From contig NC_062214.1 of assembly GCF_902686445.1 (NCBI RefSeq), positions 56,889,177-56,953,176 of the forward strand: a stretch of DNA of 64,000 bases. The letters run 5' to 3'. The position numbers and the translations under genes are program-made. Below are positions 23,139 through 34,117 of the stretch, piece by piece (within the stretch, counting starts at the first letter, position 1; every line of letters starts with the position of its first letter). The DNA comes from Sciurus carolinensis. Its lineage: Eukaryota > Chordata > Mammalia > Rodentia > Sciuridae. Under the pieces are notes generated by a model. It did not search any database, had not been told where the DNA came from, and saw nothing but the letters and a program-made list of their open reading frames with translations.

Positions 23139-24073
23139 TTTTTCTTTGTTTTTATTTTCACTTGTTCTTTTTAGTTATACATGATAGTAGAATGTATTTT
23201 GGTATATTATACATTTGTGGATTATTACTTATTCTAATTAGGTTCCTACTCTTGTGGTTGTACATGATGTGGAGTAACTTTTGTTGTGTATTCAAATAAA
23301 AGACTAGGAAAATTGTGTTCAATTAATTCTACTATCCTTCCTATTCCCCTCCCCACTCCCTTTCTTTTGTTCCCCTTTGTCTGATCCAATGAAATTCTAT
23401 TCTTTCCCTACTCATCCTACCTTGTTGTGGGTTAGCATCCACATATCAAAGAGAACATTTGGCCTTTGGCTTTTGGGGGTTTTCTTATTTAATTTAATAT
23501 GATATACTCTGGTGCCATCCAAATTATGACAAATGCCATAATTTCAGTCTTCTTTATGATTATTAGTCCATTTTGTATATATACCACATTTTCTTTATCC
23601 ATTCATTTGTTGAAGGACACCCAGCTTGGTTCCATAGTTTGGCTATCGTGAATTGAGCTCTATAAACATTGATGTGGCTGTGTCACTGAAGTATGCTGAT
23701 TTTAAATCCTTTGGGTATAGACCAAGGAGTGGGATAACTGGATCAAATGGTGGTTTCATTCTAAGTTTTCTAAGGAATATGCATACTGCTTTCCATACTG
23801 GTTACACCAATTTGCAGTCCCACCAGCAATTATGAGAGTATTTTTCTCTCCTAACAAATATTTATTGTTACTTGTATTCTTTATAACTGCCATTCTGAAT
23901 GGAGTAAGATGGAATCTCAGTGCAGTTTTAATTTACATTTCTCTAATTGCCAGAGATGTTGAACATTTTTTCTTATATTTTTTGACCATTCCTATTTCTT
24001 CTTCTGTGAATTTCTTGTTCAGTTCCTTTTCCCATTTATTGATTGGGATATTTGGTTTTTTGGTGTTTTTAAC
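23139..24073 (-). mobile_element. 5'-truncated LINE-1 (sciurid-type), minus strand
   Basis: The left part is the inverted L1 3' end ('agttatacatgatagtagaa' then 'tgtattttgg'), preceded by a T-rich tail. The right part encodes the ORF2 C-terminal region. The element is flanked by a perfect 11-bp duplication CTGAGTTTTAT at 23128-23138 and 24074-24084. This shows ordinary target-primed insertion with 5' truncation, at about 935 bp retained. ORF2 is broken by several stops and no promoter remains. Confidence 0.88.
23933..24073 (-). pseudogene. LINE-1 ORF2 C-terminal fragment (broken)
   Basis: The minus-strand reading holds the motifs INKWEKELNKKF and KKCSTSLAIREM, which mark the region C-terminal to the L1 reverse transcriptase domain. 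A CAA-to-TAA change right after REM ends the frame at 23933. L1-like codons resume beyond it in the same register (L-T-P-F-R-M-A-V-I-K). ORF2 encodes the endonuclease/reverse transcriptase that copies L1 RNA into DNA. This piece has no start, no catalytic core, and cannot function. Confidence 0.85.
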
Positions 24074-24084
24074 CTGAGTTTTAT
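24074..24084 (+). repeat. L1 target-site duplication, right
   Basis: CTGAGTTTTAT, exact match to 23128-23138. Confidence 0.85.
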
Positions 24085-24384
24085 AAGACAAATTTAAAAA
24101 AATCAATCTTCCTCTTGATGGATAGTCTACTATCTTACCAATATCCATTCATCAAACCCCTGACAACATTAATATGTAGATCAAGTCAAAGAGAACTAAG
24201 ACTTCACATCAGTGGGAAGGGAAGTCTTCAGAGAACACAGAATGTGTTGTCACTGGTGTCAAAGGACACTCAATACCTGGGTAAAAGGTGGGTAAATCCA
24301 TTTGAACAAAAAGAAAACCCACATTGTACATACAAAATAGGAGGCATCAGAAGGGAAAGGGAAGAAATTGCAAGAAGCAGTTAT

Positions 24385-24472
24385 TAAATATATATATGTA
24401 TATTATATATATATATATATAAATATGTATGTATATATAAATATATATATAAATATATATATATGTATATTA
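24385..24472. repeat. AT-rich microsatellite (TATATA/TATG)
   Basis: Roughly 88 bp of alternating A and T with occasional G. The phrase 'atatatgtatattat' occurs near both ends. It is self-complementary and prone to cruciform formation or slippage. Confidence 0.95.
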
Positions 24473-26280
24473 TTTCTGGAAGGGATTTTAAGCATGTAAC
24501 TGTATAGTAAATTAGACATGAATATTTACATTTTGCTGATAAAGGAATAGGATTAGAGACATAAATAAACTGCCTAAATTTCCAGAACAGGTAAGTGATG
24601 AAAGTAGGATTCCAAAGCAGTTCTGTTGGATTCCAGCACTTATCCTTACTCTGTTGCTGGGCACCATCACCACAGTCAGTCTCACTAAAATGTTCAAGAT
24701 CTAGTCCATATCATTAAATAGATAACTAACTACCAGAGGAGGTAACACACAGAGACACTCAAATAAAAAATAAAATGAAAAAATTTGAGAGAACAGAGTG
24801 CTGGAAAACTAAGATTAGGGTAGGAGAGGTAACTCTCACTCTGTACATGGTAGATTTTAATAAAAGAGAGTATTTGAGCTGCTTTTGGGTTGGCTCAACT
24901 TCAGTTGGCAGAAATAGAAAGGAGAGGAATATTAGGAATTCCGGGTCAAAGGAAACTTGAAGGCAAATACATACAGGTGGGAAATGTTAATTTATTTGGA
25001 CCTCAGATGATGGATCATGAGAGAAGAATTTGCAAAGGTCAAATGGACAGAGGGAGATTTTGAAGATTATATTGAAGCATGGAATCATGGCAGATATACT
25101 GTTTTATAGGTAAAGGCTGAGGCGAATATTGTCAGCAGGGGGAAATATCATGTTCTGAACTTGGATGAGAAAAGATTCATGTGGCAAAGACCAACATTTG
25201 AAGGCTTAGTGCCTCTGCAGTGGCTGGTGGTCTCTAAGCTTTGCATTAATTCAAACAGTTGTAATGCAATGGATGAAGGTTAAGCTGAGAATGGAGCCAT
25301 TTAAGAGACTACATTAATAATTTTGTGTTTTAATTACAATGAGAGCCCCTTGAGTTCTTAAGCCCAGATATGAGAGATAGCAAGTAGGCCATTTACATGG
25401 GGGCCAGGGGGAATAAAACCACTGTTGCCAAATGCTGGGAGAAATACAGTAGGAGAGGAAGTGAGAGTTGTAGAGAGCACAGGGAAGCTCAGTTACCTCT
25501 TTTGCATAATTTACCTTGATTGAGTCCCTTTCAGATCTCACAGAACTCTGATGTTATGGACTCTCACCATACCTGGACTAGAGATAGATAGTTTCTGACC
25601 ACACTGCTGGCCTTTCCATTCAAGAAATTGAGTATACCATTTAAAGCCTCAGAGGAAGTGAGGCCATGAAATATCAGTGGAAGCTGAGGAAAGAGTTCCA
25701 AGCTTCTGACCTTGTGGTGGCCCTCATTCATTAACTGCTGAATTTCATTCTTTCATTTAACTACTGGATTCTTCCATCTGTGACCATTTCACTCACTTGC
25801 CTGGTTCTCTCTTGGTGTTAACCAAATAGGAAATATCTCTTCTCCAATACCTTGATCAATTAAGTTTTAGGGAATGTATGATACATCTTTACCTGAAATA
25901 GGAGCATGATGATGACCTGAGACTAATTTTCAAAATTACAAATGTTGACAGTTTTCATGGGTAAGGGGGAGAGACAGAGAGAGACCAAATTGTTTACATT
26001 AGATTCTTAGGTGAGTTCACCAGGTTGAACTTGGTAAGGAACAGACATGAGCAGGAATATGAACTGGCCAACAGACATTCTTGCCAATCACTGTCAACCA
26101 TGACATCAACCATGTCACAAGGTTGAGGAGAACCTTCCAATGATTAATTTTCATGAACAGAGTTAAGATACTTGGTCTCCTTCTGTAATTTGCAGTGCTC
26201 CAGATTACTTTAAAATTGCTATCAATTCCAACTGGGTTCTTGAGAGATGCTTGTGTTTGCAGTACTCAAAGAGATTTTAA
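24473..26280. other. No assigned feature
   Basis: About 1.8 kb without a recognised exon or repeat. All open frames are short (up to 75 codons). Confidence 0.4.
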
Positions 26281-26284
26281 ATGT

Positions 26285-26465
26285 AACTAATGTTAATCAA
26301 GCACCAAATATGTACCAAGAACTGCATTTGAACACTTTGTATACAAATTCAATTTAATCCTCAGGAAAACCCAAAATGTCCTTCCACCTTGTGCAGCTAT
26401 TCATTCTGGAGTTTAGAGAGGGTGAGTGACTTATCTCAGGTCACGGAGTTGTTAACCAGGCTTCC
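26285..26465 (-). repeat. MIR SINE relic
   Basis: 'tcaagcaccaaatatgtacc', 'caatttaatcctcaggaaaa', 'gtgagtgacttatctcaggt' and 'cacggagttgttaaccagg' match an inverted MIR. Confidence 0.7.
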
Positions 26466-26694
26466 TATCTCTAACCCCCTGTTATTTTTGCTCTAAGAAG
26501 TTGTTTTCAGCCATCTCTCCCTCTCCTTCTTGCCTACTTCTATTTTGCTTTTCCTTTGGTGTTGAAGAGCTCCAGAAAATGAGGGAAAAGTGTATTCATC
26601 CTGGCAACTGCATCCCACAACTCCAGGAGGCCTCCTCAAGGATGAACGGTGCACAATTCTTCTGTCTGTCATTAACTTCCTTTTTTCTAGAGCA

Positions 26695-26940
26695 TGATTT
26701 AGCAAATGTTTTCCAAAAAGTGCTAGGTGGGAAATATTTTTGTTTTTTGTGGACCTTAACATCTCTGTGCAACTACTCAAGTCTACTGCTGTAGTTGAAA
26801 AGTAGTCACAGACAACAGGGAAATAAAGGAGCATGGCTGTGTTCCAATAAAACTTTATTTATAAAACCAGAGGACCATATGGATTCAGTCCATGGACCTC
26901 ATCTGGTCGCAGGCCGTACTTGACTGTCCTTGTTTCAGAG
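26695..26940 (+). mobile_element. hAT-like MER element relic (orientation A)
   Basis: Same family as 6025 and 40372: 'agcaaatgttttccaaaaag', 'gtgcaactactcaagtctac', 'atggctgtgttccaataaaa', 'ctttatttataaaacc', 'gatt...gtcgcaggccg'. The AATAAAACTTT motif is intact. Overlapping open frames at 26493-26834 cover it on both strands and are chance. Confidence 0.7.
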
Positions 26941-27379
26941 TGAAGGTCAGCTTGAGGTAGTTACCTACCAGGAAGGTATTGAGTAACATTTTCTCCTGGA
27001 AGTCAGGTCCTACAAGATCATGCTAATGAGAGATTTGGGGCATAGAGTACAAACCGATAGCTGAAAAGCCAAGTATATTTGCAAACATGATATGTTTGGC
27101 TTATACAGTATTTAGGATTCTTCAAATTAGATGCTTACATTTAAAGATTGGGGGAATTTGCATTTTAAAAATCTAAACTTCTGTATTTTGAAAAAAAATA
27201 GAAATTTTCCCTCGTGGAGGGATTCACGTACATTTTCTTGTAGCAATAATTGGTTGGAGTTGAATAGGAGCTGCTTCCCACAGGGAGGCAGTGCCTGAGT
27301 GCTGTACTTTGCCTCAACCTCCACATTACCCTCTTCTCACATTTAAGTTACTTGGTACTTGAGTTTTCAATCCATGCTT

Positions 27380-27680
27380 TAAGGATATTTATTTTTTAAA
27401 TAAATGTTTCTGTTATATTTAACAAAGATAGTATGATGCGATACATACAGATAGCAAGGTGAAACAGATATGACAGTGAAACAAATTAACATATTCATGA
27501 TGGAACTAAACAAAAAATCAAATATGCAGAGATAAAGAATAAAACAGTGGTTACCAGGGGTGGAGTGGGGTTTGAGGAGGAAATAGGGAGATGTAGGTGA
27601 AAGGATTCAAAGTAGAAAATAAGAATTCTTATTTTGCAGGTAAGAATTAGAAGTCAGTTTTAGGTGGACTCTCAATTGTG
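27380..27680 (+). repeat. Possible old L1 3' region
   Basis: 'taaaacagtggttaccaggg', 'agggagatgtaggtgaaagg' and 'attcaaagtagaaaat' resemble the 3' non-coding part of old L1M elements. Not well bounded. Confidence 0.35.
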
Positions 27681-28740
27681 TCTGTATTTTTCTGTTACGG
27701 GTTTGCTGAGATTAAAACTCCCATTACTGGACTGGACTGGAGTGGTGGTGGTGGTGATGCTGAAACATGGTCCTGGACGGGGTAGCTTTCCACAGCAGTG
27801 AGGAAAAGGTAAAATCAGAGGTGAGCATAAGTCACATCCAAGAGAGCTCCAAGATGCAAACCACCAAAAAAGCCAAGTTCAATTTCCAGGGAGGAAGTGG
27901 GACTGGAGATGACAGATAATGAAGACTGTGACACCTGACAGACAAAAAATGGGTGAGTGAACTTAAGGGTAGGACTTAGCAGTGTGAGTTCAGAATGCTC
28001 CCAGCAGTGGGGCTGGTCTGGAGCAGGTCTGTGACGGATTCCCACTAGTTAAAGGTCGGCAGGATGTGAGTGGATCCACCTTATTTAAAGATCATTCTCT
28101 CCAGATGTTCCCTGTTCCTCCCTGGCTTCACTTCCCTTCTTTTTCTGCCCATTAATGTGCTAAGTGTCATTTGTGTTTTGTGTTACAAGAATGAATGTGA
28201 ACCATCTTAACAGTGTGCTTGGCACAATTGAATAAATATATTTGCCTTTATTCACAACAGTGTTTCTTTATCTCTTCATTCATCCTCTTTAGTTTGGCTT
28301 GATACTCAAAAGAAAAAAAAAAGGTCCCTCCTTCTTGAGCATCCAAATCTTCTCCCATCGCCCCCTCAAATCTAGAAAGAGATAGACTAACTTCTTCAAC
28401 AAGGGAAGCTCGTTATGCTTCTGTTTGGTTCCTCCCATTCATTTACCCTCAAACATCTCAAAAGCATAGTGAGTTTAACATTGCCCACCTGTTTTTTAAT
28501 CCTTTTCTGACTGTGGCCCTCCACTGGTCCATGATTTTTCTCCTGAGACCTCTGCATACCACCATCATAACATTCACATGCCATGCCACAGCTATTCTTC
28601 AGGTAACAAATGTTGGCTAACCATATAATAATCATCACAGTAATAATGATTCAAATTTGTTGAACCCTTGGTTCTTACATGGTTGCTTTTGTGTGTATGA
28701 TCTCATGTATTCCTCCTGGTCATCTTTTATAGTAAAGTAC
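27681..28740. other. No assigned feature
   Basis: About 1 kb with no recognised gene or repeat; it includes a short (GGT)n at 27743-27757. Confidence 0.4.
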
Positions 28741-28747
28741 AAATCTT

Positions 28748-28837
28748 TCTTTCTTTTTTTTGAGGTGCTGGGGATTGAACCCAGGGCCTTGTGCATGCGA
28801 GGCAGGCACTCTACCAACTGAGCTATATCCCCAACCC
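28748..28837 (-). mobile_element. ID SINE (tRNA-derived), minus strand
   Basis: Read on the minus strand it begins GGTTGGGGATATAGCTCAG and carries an A box (tagctcagttggtagag) and a B box (gggttcaatcc). It ends 'ccagcacctc' with an A-rich tail. This is an ID element, the SINE family related to the BC1 RNA and ultimately to a tRNA. Both internal RNA polymerase III boxes are readable, so transcription is possible in principle. It is not a functional tRNA gene: no acceptor stem pairing or CCA-adjacent end is kept. Confidence 0.92.
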
Positions 28838-29079
28838 TTAAATTGTTCATAAAGAAATGATTGCTGTGAAAGGATAAGTGCCATGGTACTCAAGGTAACA
28901 CCTCGACTCAGCTCCTTGGGTCCCATGTCTTATGCTCCTGCTATTCCTCTGCAGTGATTGCTCTGTTCTGGTTCCTCTTCTCTGACCACCATTTCTCATT
29001 CTTCTTTGCTTGGGTTCCTTCTTCCACTCTTTGCTCCCAGGTTTTGTCCTTAGACTATCCTCTTTAGATAAGCTCTTTA

Positions 29080-29220
29080 GGTTCCATGCCTCTGAGATGT
29101 ATTTTTAAATCTCTGCTTGGTCACGGTGTGTCTTTGGGCCACTTAGTTCCCCTCTTTGGTGTCAGATTCTTTGTTTGAAATATAAGAGCATTGGGTAATT
29201 GATATATGTTTCTCCATAGC
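29080..29220 (+). repeat. MIR SINE relic
   Basis: 'aaatctctgcttggtcacgg', 'tgtgtctttgggccacttag' and 'tcccctctttggtgtcagat' then 'ttgaaatataagagc' follow MIR order. Diverged. Confidence 0.5.
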
Positions 29221-29259
29221 TCTAACTTTAAATGAGATGAAGATTGTTAAAGTGATATT

Positions 29260-30170
29260 TAAATAAAAATCAATGTGAAAATATGTGACCTAATAAATAA
29301 GTTCAACAAGGTTACAGGATGAATATCAATATAGAAAAACATCAATGACATTTCTATATATGAGCAGTGAGCAATCCAAAAATGAAATTAAGAAAGCAAT
29401 TACAGTTTACAATAACATCTAAAGGAATAAAATGCTTAGAAATAATTTAACAGAAGTGAAAGAGTTGTACACTGGAAAACCATAAAGTAGGTATAATGAT
29501 ATAAATAGATGGAAAGCAATCCTATGCTCATGGATAAGAAGATTCATAACATTAGCATGGTTTTATCCCCAAAGTGACCTAAAAATTGATAAAATCCCTA
29601 TCAAAATACCAACTCTTTTTGTAGAAATTGTCAAGCAGTTTCTAAAAATCTAAAATCCATCTGAAATTGCATCATTACTAAAATAGCCAACTCAATCTTG
29701 ATGAAGAACAAACTCAGAGACCCTACACTTACTTATTTCAAAATTTGTTATAGTAACCAAAATAGTATGATTGCATACATATAGAGATTGATGGAACAGG
29801 ATCCATAATCTAGAAATATACCTATAATCTACATTCATTTGTTTTAAAACAAGGTTACCAAAACAATTCAACGGGGAAAGAGCAGTCTTCAATAAAGGCA
29901 TTGAGACAACCAGATATCCACACGAAAATGAATGAACTTGACCCCCCTATCTCACATGATGCGAGAGTTGACTCCAAATAGGTAAAAAATTAATGTTAGA
30001 GTTAAAACTCTTAGAAGAAAAAGCAGAGTGGATGTTAGTGATTTGAATTAGCCAATGATTTCTTAGCTATAACAGGAAAAGTACAAGCAAGAAAAGAAAA
30101 AGTTATATAAATTAGACTTTATCAGAATTAAAAATTTTATTTTGTATGTCAGAGGATATTATTAAACAAT
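29260..30170 (+). mobile_element. Old L1M LINE, ORF2 part, left segment
   Basis: 'caaggttacaggatgaatat', 'aacatcaatgacatttctat', 'aacaataaaga'-like blocks, 'aaatccctatcaaaatacca', 'atagtatgattgcatacata' and 'aaattagactttatcagaat' match the ORF2 3' half of an old L1 in order. Frame stops are too many for any open reading frame. It is interrupted by younger L1 tails at 30175-30500 and resumes at 30505. Confidence 0.82.
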
Positions 30171-30174
30171 TGAG

Positions 30175-30312
30175 CAAAGAAAGGGAATCATGGGAAAGGG
30201 AGAAATGGAGAGAAAGGGTAGGTAATGGGGAATAAAATTGACTGAAGTATGCTATGTGCATGTATAAATATAACACAATGAACCATAGTTTTATGTAATT
30301 ATAATGCACTAA
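30175..30312 (+). mobile_element. Sciurid L1-type 3' end, copy 1 (inside L1M)
   Basis: A purine-rich GGGAAAGG segment is followed by 'gctatgtgcatgtataaata' then 'acacaatgaacc' and 'aattataatgcactaat', ending in an A-rich tail. The same layout repeats immediately at 30318, so two copies lie head to tail within the older L1M. Confidence 0.65.
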
Positions 30313-30317
30313 TTAAT

Positions 30318-30502
30318 AAAAAATAAATAGAAAAGAGACAAGTAGAGTAGAAGAAAGGGTTAGTGGGGGAGGAAAGGAGGGAAAGGGTAAGTCCTGGGGA
30401 ATGAAATGGAGCAAAATATGTCAGGTGCATGTATGAATACATCACAATGAATCTAATATTACTTATAATTATAATGCACTAATAAAACATAAAAGTGAAA
30501 AC
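30318..30502 (+). mobile_element. Sciurid L1-type 3' end, copy 2 (inside L1M)
   Basis: 'ggaggaaaggagggaaaggg', 'tcaggtgcatgtatgaatac', 'atcacaatgaatctaat' and 'aattataatgcactaataaa' parallel copy 1 closely. Either the 3' end was inserted twice or one insertion was duplicated. Confidence 0.65.
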
Positions 30503-30504
30503 AC

Positions 30505-31187
30505 AATCCAGAGAGTCAGATAATATATTTATAAACCACATATCTAATAAGAGTCTCAGATTCAGAATATGTATTTTTAAAAGTCTTACAATTCAACAAT
30601 AAAAAAGTAATGGGATTAAAAATGGGCAATTGGTCTGGATAGACATTTCTCTAAGAAAAATTTACAAATAACTGGTAAGTGCACTGAAAGACTCTTAGCA
30701 TCATTAGGCTTTGGTAAATGCAAATCAAAACCACAGTGTGATCCTACTTCATTTGCACTGGGATGTCTGTAATACAAAAGGCAGACAATGACCAACCTTG
30801 GTGAGGCTGTGGAAAAATTGAAACCCTCCTACATTGTTGATGGGTACGTACAATGGTGCAGCCCTTCTGGAAAACAGTTCAGTAGTTCCTCAAAAAGTGA
30901 GAAGCAGGTCCAGACAAATTTATGAATGTTCAGAGCATTGCTATTTGCAAATGGCCAAAAGAGATAATAACCAAATGTCCATTTACTGATAGATGGATAA
31001 ACTAAGTGTGGTATATTTTACAGTTAAATATTATTTGGCAATAAAAAGGAGTTAAGTCCTCATATATGTCACAGTGTTAGAACGAAAACATTAAACTAAA
31101 TTAAAGAAGTCAGACAGAATACATACTGTATGAGTCCATTTATGTGAAGTGGCCAGAATAGGCAAATCACATATATATTTGACTTGC

Positions 31188-31232
<45 letters not shown>

Positions 31233-31490
31233 TATACATATATAAATATATATAAATTAGTGATTTTCTAGTTTGGGGAGTTTGGGGAGAATAGGGAGGT
31301 ACTGGGAAAATGGACTCATGGTTTCTTTTGAATGGTGAGAGTGTTTTAAGCTTAGATAATGATCATGGTTGTACATCTCTATGTATATACTGAAAGCCAT
31401 TGATTTGTACATTTTAGAGAATGAACTGTATGGCATGCAAATTATATATATCTCACTGAAAGAGCCTTAAATAAATATGTAAAAATTGTG
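30505..31490 (+). mobile_element. Old L1M LINE, right segment
   Basis: Continues the element broken at 30170: 'ataaaccacatatctaataa', 'gtctcagattcagaatatgt', 'gcaaatcaaaaccacagtgt', 'tgatggataaactaagtg'-type blocks and a 3' end 'aactgtatggcatgcaaatt' then 'tctcactgaaa'. The whole L1M relic is about 1.9 kb excluding the insertions. A (CA)n tract sits within it. Confidence 0.8.
31191..31226 (+). repeat. (CA)18 microsatellite
   Basis: An uninterrupted CA run followed by TATACATATA. It is inside the L1M 3' part and likely polymorphic. Confidence 0.98.
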
Positions 31491-31649
31491 ATAGTGATTT
31501 AATACTATTATTAGGAAATTATTATGGCATTCATATGTTTTTTGGCATTAGAGGCAATTTTTCCTAAAAAGTTGGTGGTTCGTTCAACTGTGAATTACTT
31601 CTGATTAGAATTGAGAATACATGGTGACCATGGTGTTCTAGATTAAGAT

Positions 31650-31765
31650 AACCTCAGGTGGACCCCGAGGTCCCTTACTGCCTAGCCATAGGATAGTGGA
31701 CAATTTTTTAACTTCTCTGAGTCTCAGCTTCCCTACTTCCCACCAATAAGGACGACAATCCTGTC
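31650..31765 (+). repeat. MIR SINE relic
   Basis: 'tgcctagccataggatagtg', 'acttctctgagtctcagctt' and 'cctacttcccaccaataagg' follow the MIR core. The 133-codon minus-strand frame at 31638-32039 covers this relic and is not a gene. Confidence 0.6.
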
Positions 31766-31769
31766 CAAG

Positions 31770-32835
31770 CAATGCTAAACACAGGATGCACTGAAAAGCA
31801 TTTAACTCAAAACCAGAAGCACCATGTCTGTCCAATAAGTGTAATTCCATATTCCAGAACTGCATCTCCAGCTCTTCCACCTGGATGGAGCAGAGAGGAG
31901 CTATTGTGAGGGTCTGTGTGGCTGAGGTCACAAAAGGAGGGGAGGGGAAGAGAGGAGAGCAGAGGCTGGCAGGGCCTGCACTTCTTTCTAGGGGTACATT
32001 TGGTGCTTTTAAGTGCTCCAGGGTAGATGAAAGGGTCACATCTGTAAGCTGAGAGCTTTCTCAGTGGATTGCTTGTTCTATAAAGGAGTAATTAAAAGGA
32101 CGCCATGGAGAGGTTTTCAAAGCCTGGAACCTTTCTTCCCGCTGAAGCCTCTGAGGGTTAGGACAGCTGGCTTTCCCCAGGAGGAGTAGTGGGGTGGAAA
32201 GAATAATTGACTGGAGTTTTACTCCCAAGCTTGCTCAGTCAATGAAATAGTGTGGTCTGAAAGCAGCTGTGTTAACCCTGTCATTCAGCTTCCCCTCCTA
32301 CTAAATGGGGATTAAACTCCCCCTTAGCCTCTTTCCCTCCAGGAGAGAATTGTTGTGGAACCATTGAAAGTACTCTGACCTGCATGGAAAGAAGACCTCA
32401 AATTGAAAACAAGGTTTCATTAGCAGCACTATTGTTTCCCACCCTTAATTTCTGTAATTTGGTGGTGCTGTATAATTACAGCATAAAGACATAATTATTG
32501 AGGTCTTGCCTGGCAAGTCACATGGACATTCCATTTGGATATAAGTACAATATTGTTGCATAATAACCTGTAGAAATCTGCATTTAATTGTGGTGGCCAA
32601 CTTGCCTCTTGTTGACCCCTTCCATTCAGCTCATCCTGTGTGGCAGAGACTGATCCTGGGCTCTGCTACCAGGATGCCCAGGTTCATGACCACACAGCTG
32701 TGGTAGGAGCAGTAGGTCCCATGTCAGGCACACTGATCAAAGTGAGCATTATGGCACTGCATGTCCTTAGTGTAAGCCCTGGGGTCAGAAGTACCTGCAC
32801 TCTTGTACATAGGTATCAGGCATGGATGTGCTGAA
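31770..32835. other. No assigned feature
   Basis: No recognised exon. A short MIR-like phrase lies near 32270-32320. The rest is unassigned. Confidence 0.4.
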
Positions 32836-32839
32836 CGCC

Positions 32840-33225
32840 ATTCCAGGTGCTGGGGATCTATCACTGAAACAAAAAGAAGTCAGAAATCCCTGTGATTGCA
32901 TTTGTGTATGTGTGGAGTGGTTGGTAATGGGAATAAAAGAGATATAAAAAAGTCAATGATAATAAATGCTATAGAGAAAACTACAATGTGAAAGGGAGAT
33001 GGAGTAGTATCACTTAAAAGTTCATTTTTTTGTTCCAGAAGTAAAGAGGTAAGGTGGTCACCAGGGGAAATCTGATGAAAGAGCATTCCAGGCAGCTGGT
33101 CTGAAAATGAGGACACACTGGGTGGGTGTGTCTGAAGATCAGTGTGACTAATGGAGTGAGCCAAAGGGGCAGTGGTGAGAGATGGGGCCAGAGAATGATG
33201 GGGCAGGATCGAGGACTGCAGGGCC
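32840..33225 (+). repeat. Ancient L2-like mammalian repeat (fragment)
   Basis: 'gccattccaggtgctgggga', 'aaaagtcaatgataataaat', 'gctatagagaaaactacaat', 'agcattccaggcagctggtc' and 'gactgcagggcctgatagac' follow the order of the LINE-type relic also seen at 7430 and 19300. Open frames on the minus strand here (142 and 93 codons) overlap in two registers and resemble nothing. Confidence 0.5.
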
Positions 33226-33227
33226 TG

Positions 33228-33435
33228 ATAGACTTTGGACCACAGGCCAAATCTGACTTGCTTCTTGTTTTTAATGAAAAAAGTTTTATTGGCACACAAG
33301 ATGTGCATTCATATTGTGTTATGACTGTTGTAATGCTATAATGGCAAGTTCTGTGATGACAGAGACAGTGAATGGTGAATCTTACAAAATATTACCTAGC
33401 TACCCTTTGCAAAAAAAGTTTAGTGGTTCCTGATA
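33228..33435 (-). mobile_element. hAT-like MER element relic (orientation B)
   Basis: 'gaccacaggccaaatctgac', 'aaaaaagttttattggcaca' and 'aatattacctagctaccctt', then 'gcaaaaaaagttta' are the reverse-orientation form of the family at 6025, 26695 and 40372. Confidence 0.7.
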
Positions 33436-33609
33436 TACGGCATCTGGTATCATTTCATACAGCATACTGCAGACATGGAGGTAAAAGTTTAGCTCATTCC
33501 CTCAGGGTGCAGCAGTGTAGTGCAGTAGGGTGACAGACATGTAGAAAGACAGTTGAAACACAGCTCCGTATTCTCATGCATTGTTCTGGGGTTGCAGAAC
33601 AAGACAACC

Positions 33610-34110
33610 AATTTGAAAAAAAAAAGATTTCTCAGTATCTACTACAGCAAAACATATTTATGTACTCTAACCTAACACTTTCACTCCAGAGTTTATACCC
33701 ACTATGCATGTCTTCTAAAAGGCACATGTAGAAAAGTTCCTAGAAACTTTATTCACAATAGCCCCCAAAGGAAAACAAACATGAAAATCTTTCAACATTT
33801 GAATGAATAAATAAATTGTGCTATATTCATGCAATGAAATACAATATTGCAATGAAAAAATAACAAATGACTGCTACACAAGTACCTGGATGAATTTCAC
33901 AAACATAACATTGAATGAAGAATTCAGACATGAAAGAACATATACTGCATAATTTCCTTCACATGAAGTTCAAAAACAGACGAAACTGATTTATGAAAAT
34001 AGAACTCAGAGGAGTGATTATCAGTGATTATCTTGGATTACCTAAATGAGACCCGTATGAGCAGACTTCTGGGCATGTAGAAATCTAGCACGTCTTGATC
34101 TGAGTGTAGT
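33610..34110 (+). mobile_element. Old L1M LINE 3' region
   Basis: 'ctttattcacaatagccccc', 'aaatctttcaacatttgaat', 'gaataaataaattgtgctat', 'aagaattcagacatgaaaga' and 'gaactcagaggagtgattat' match the 3' end of an old L1. A younger L1 piece starts directly after it. Confidence 0.7.
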
Positions 34111-34117
34111 GATATGA

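Noticed and set aside
28748..28837. tRNA gene candidate (A and B boxes, minus strand)
   Set aside because: The A-rich tail, lost cloverleaf pairing and the CCCAGCACC end identify an ID SINE. The same applies at 46033.
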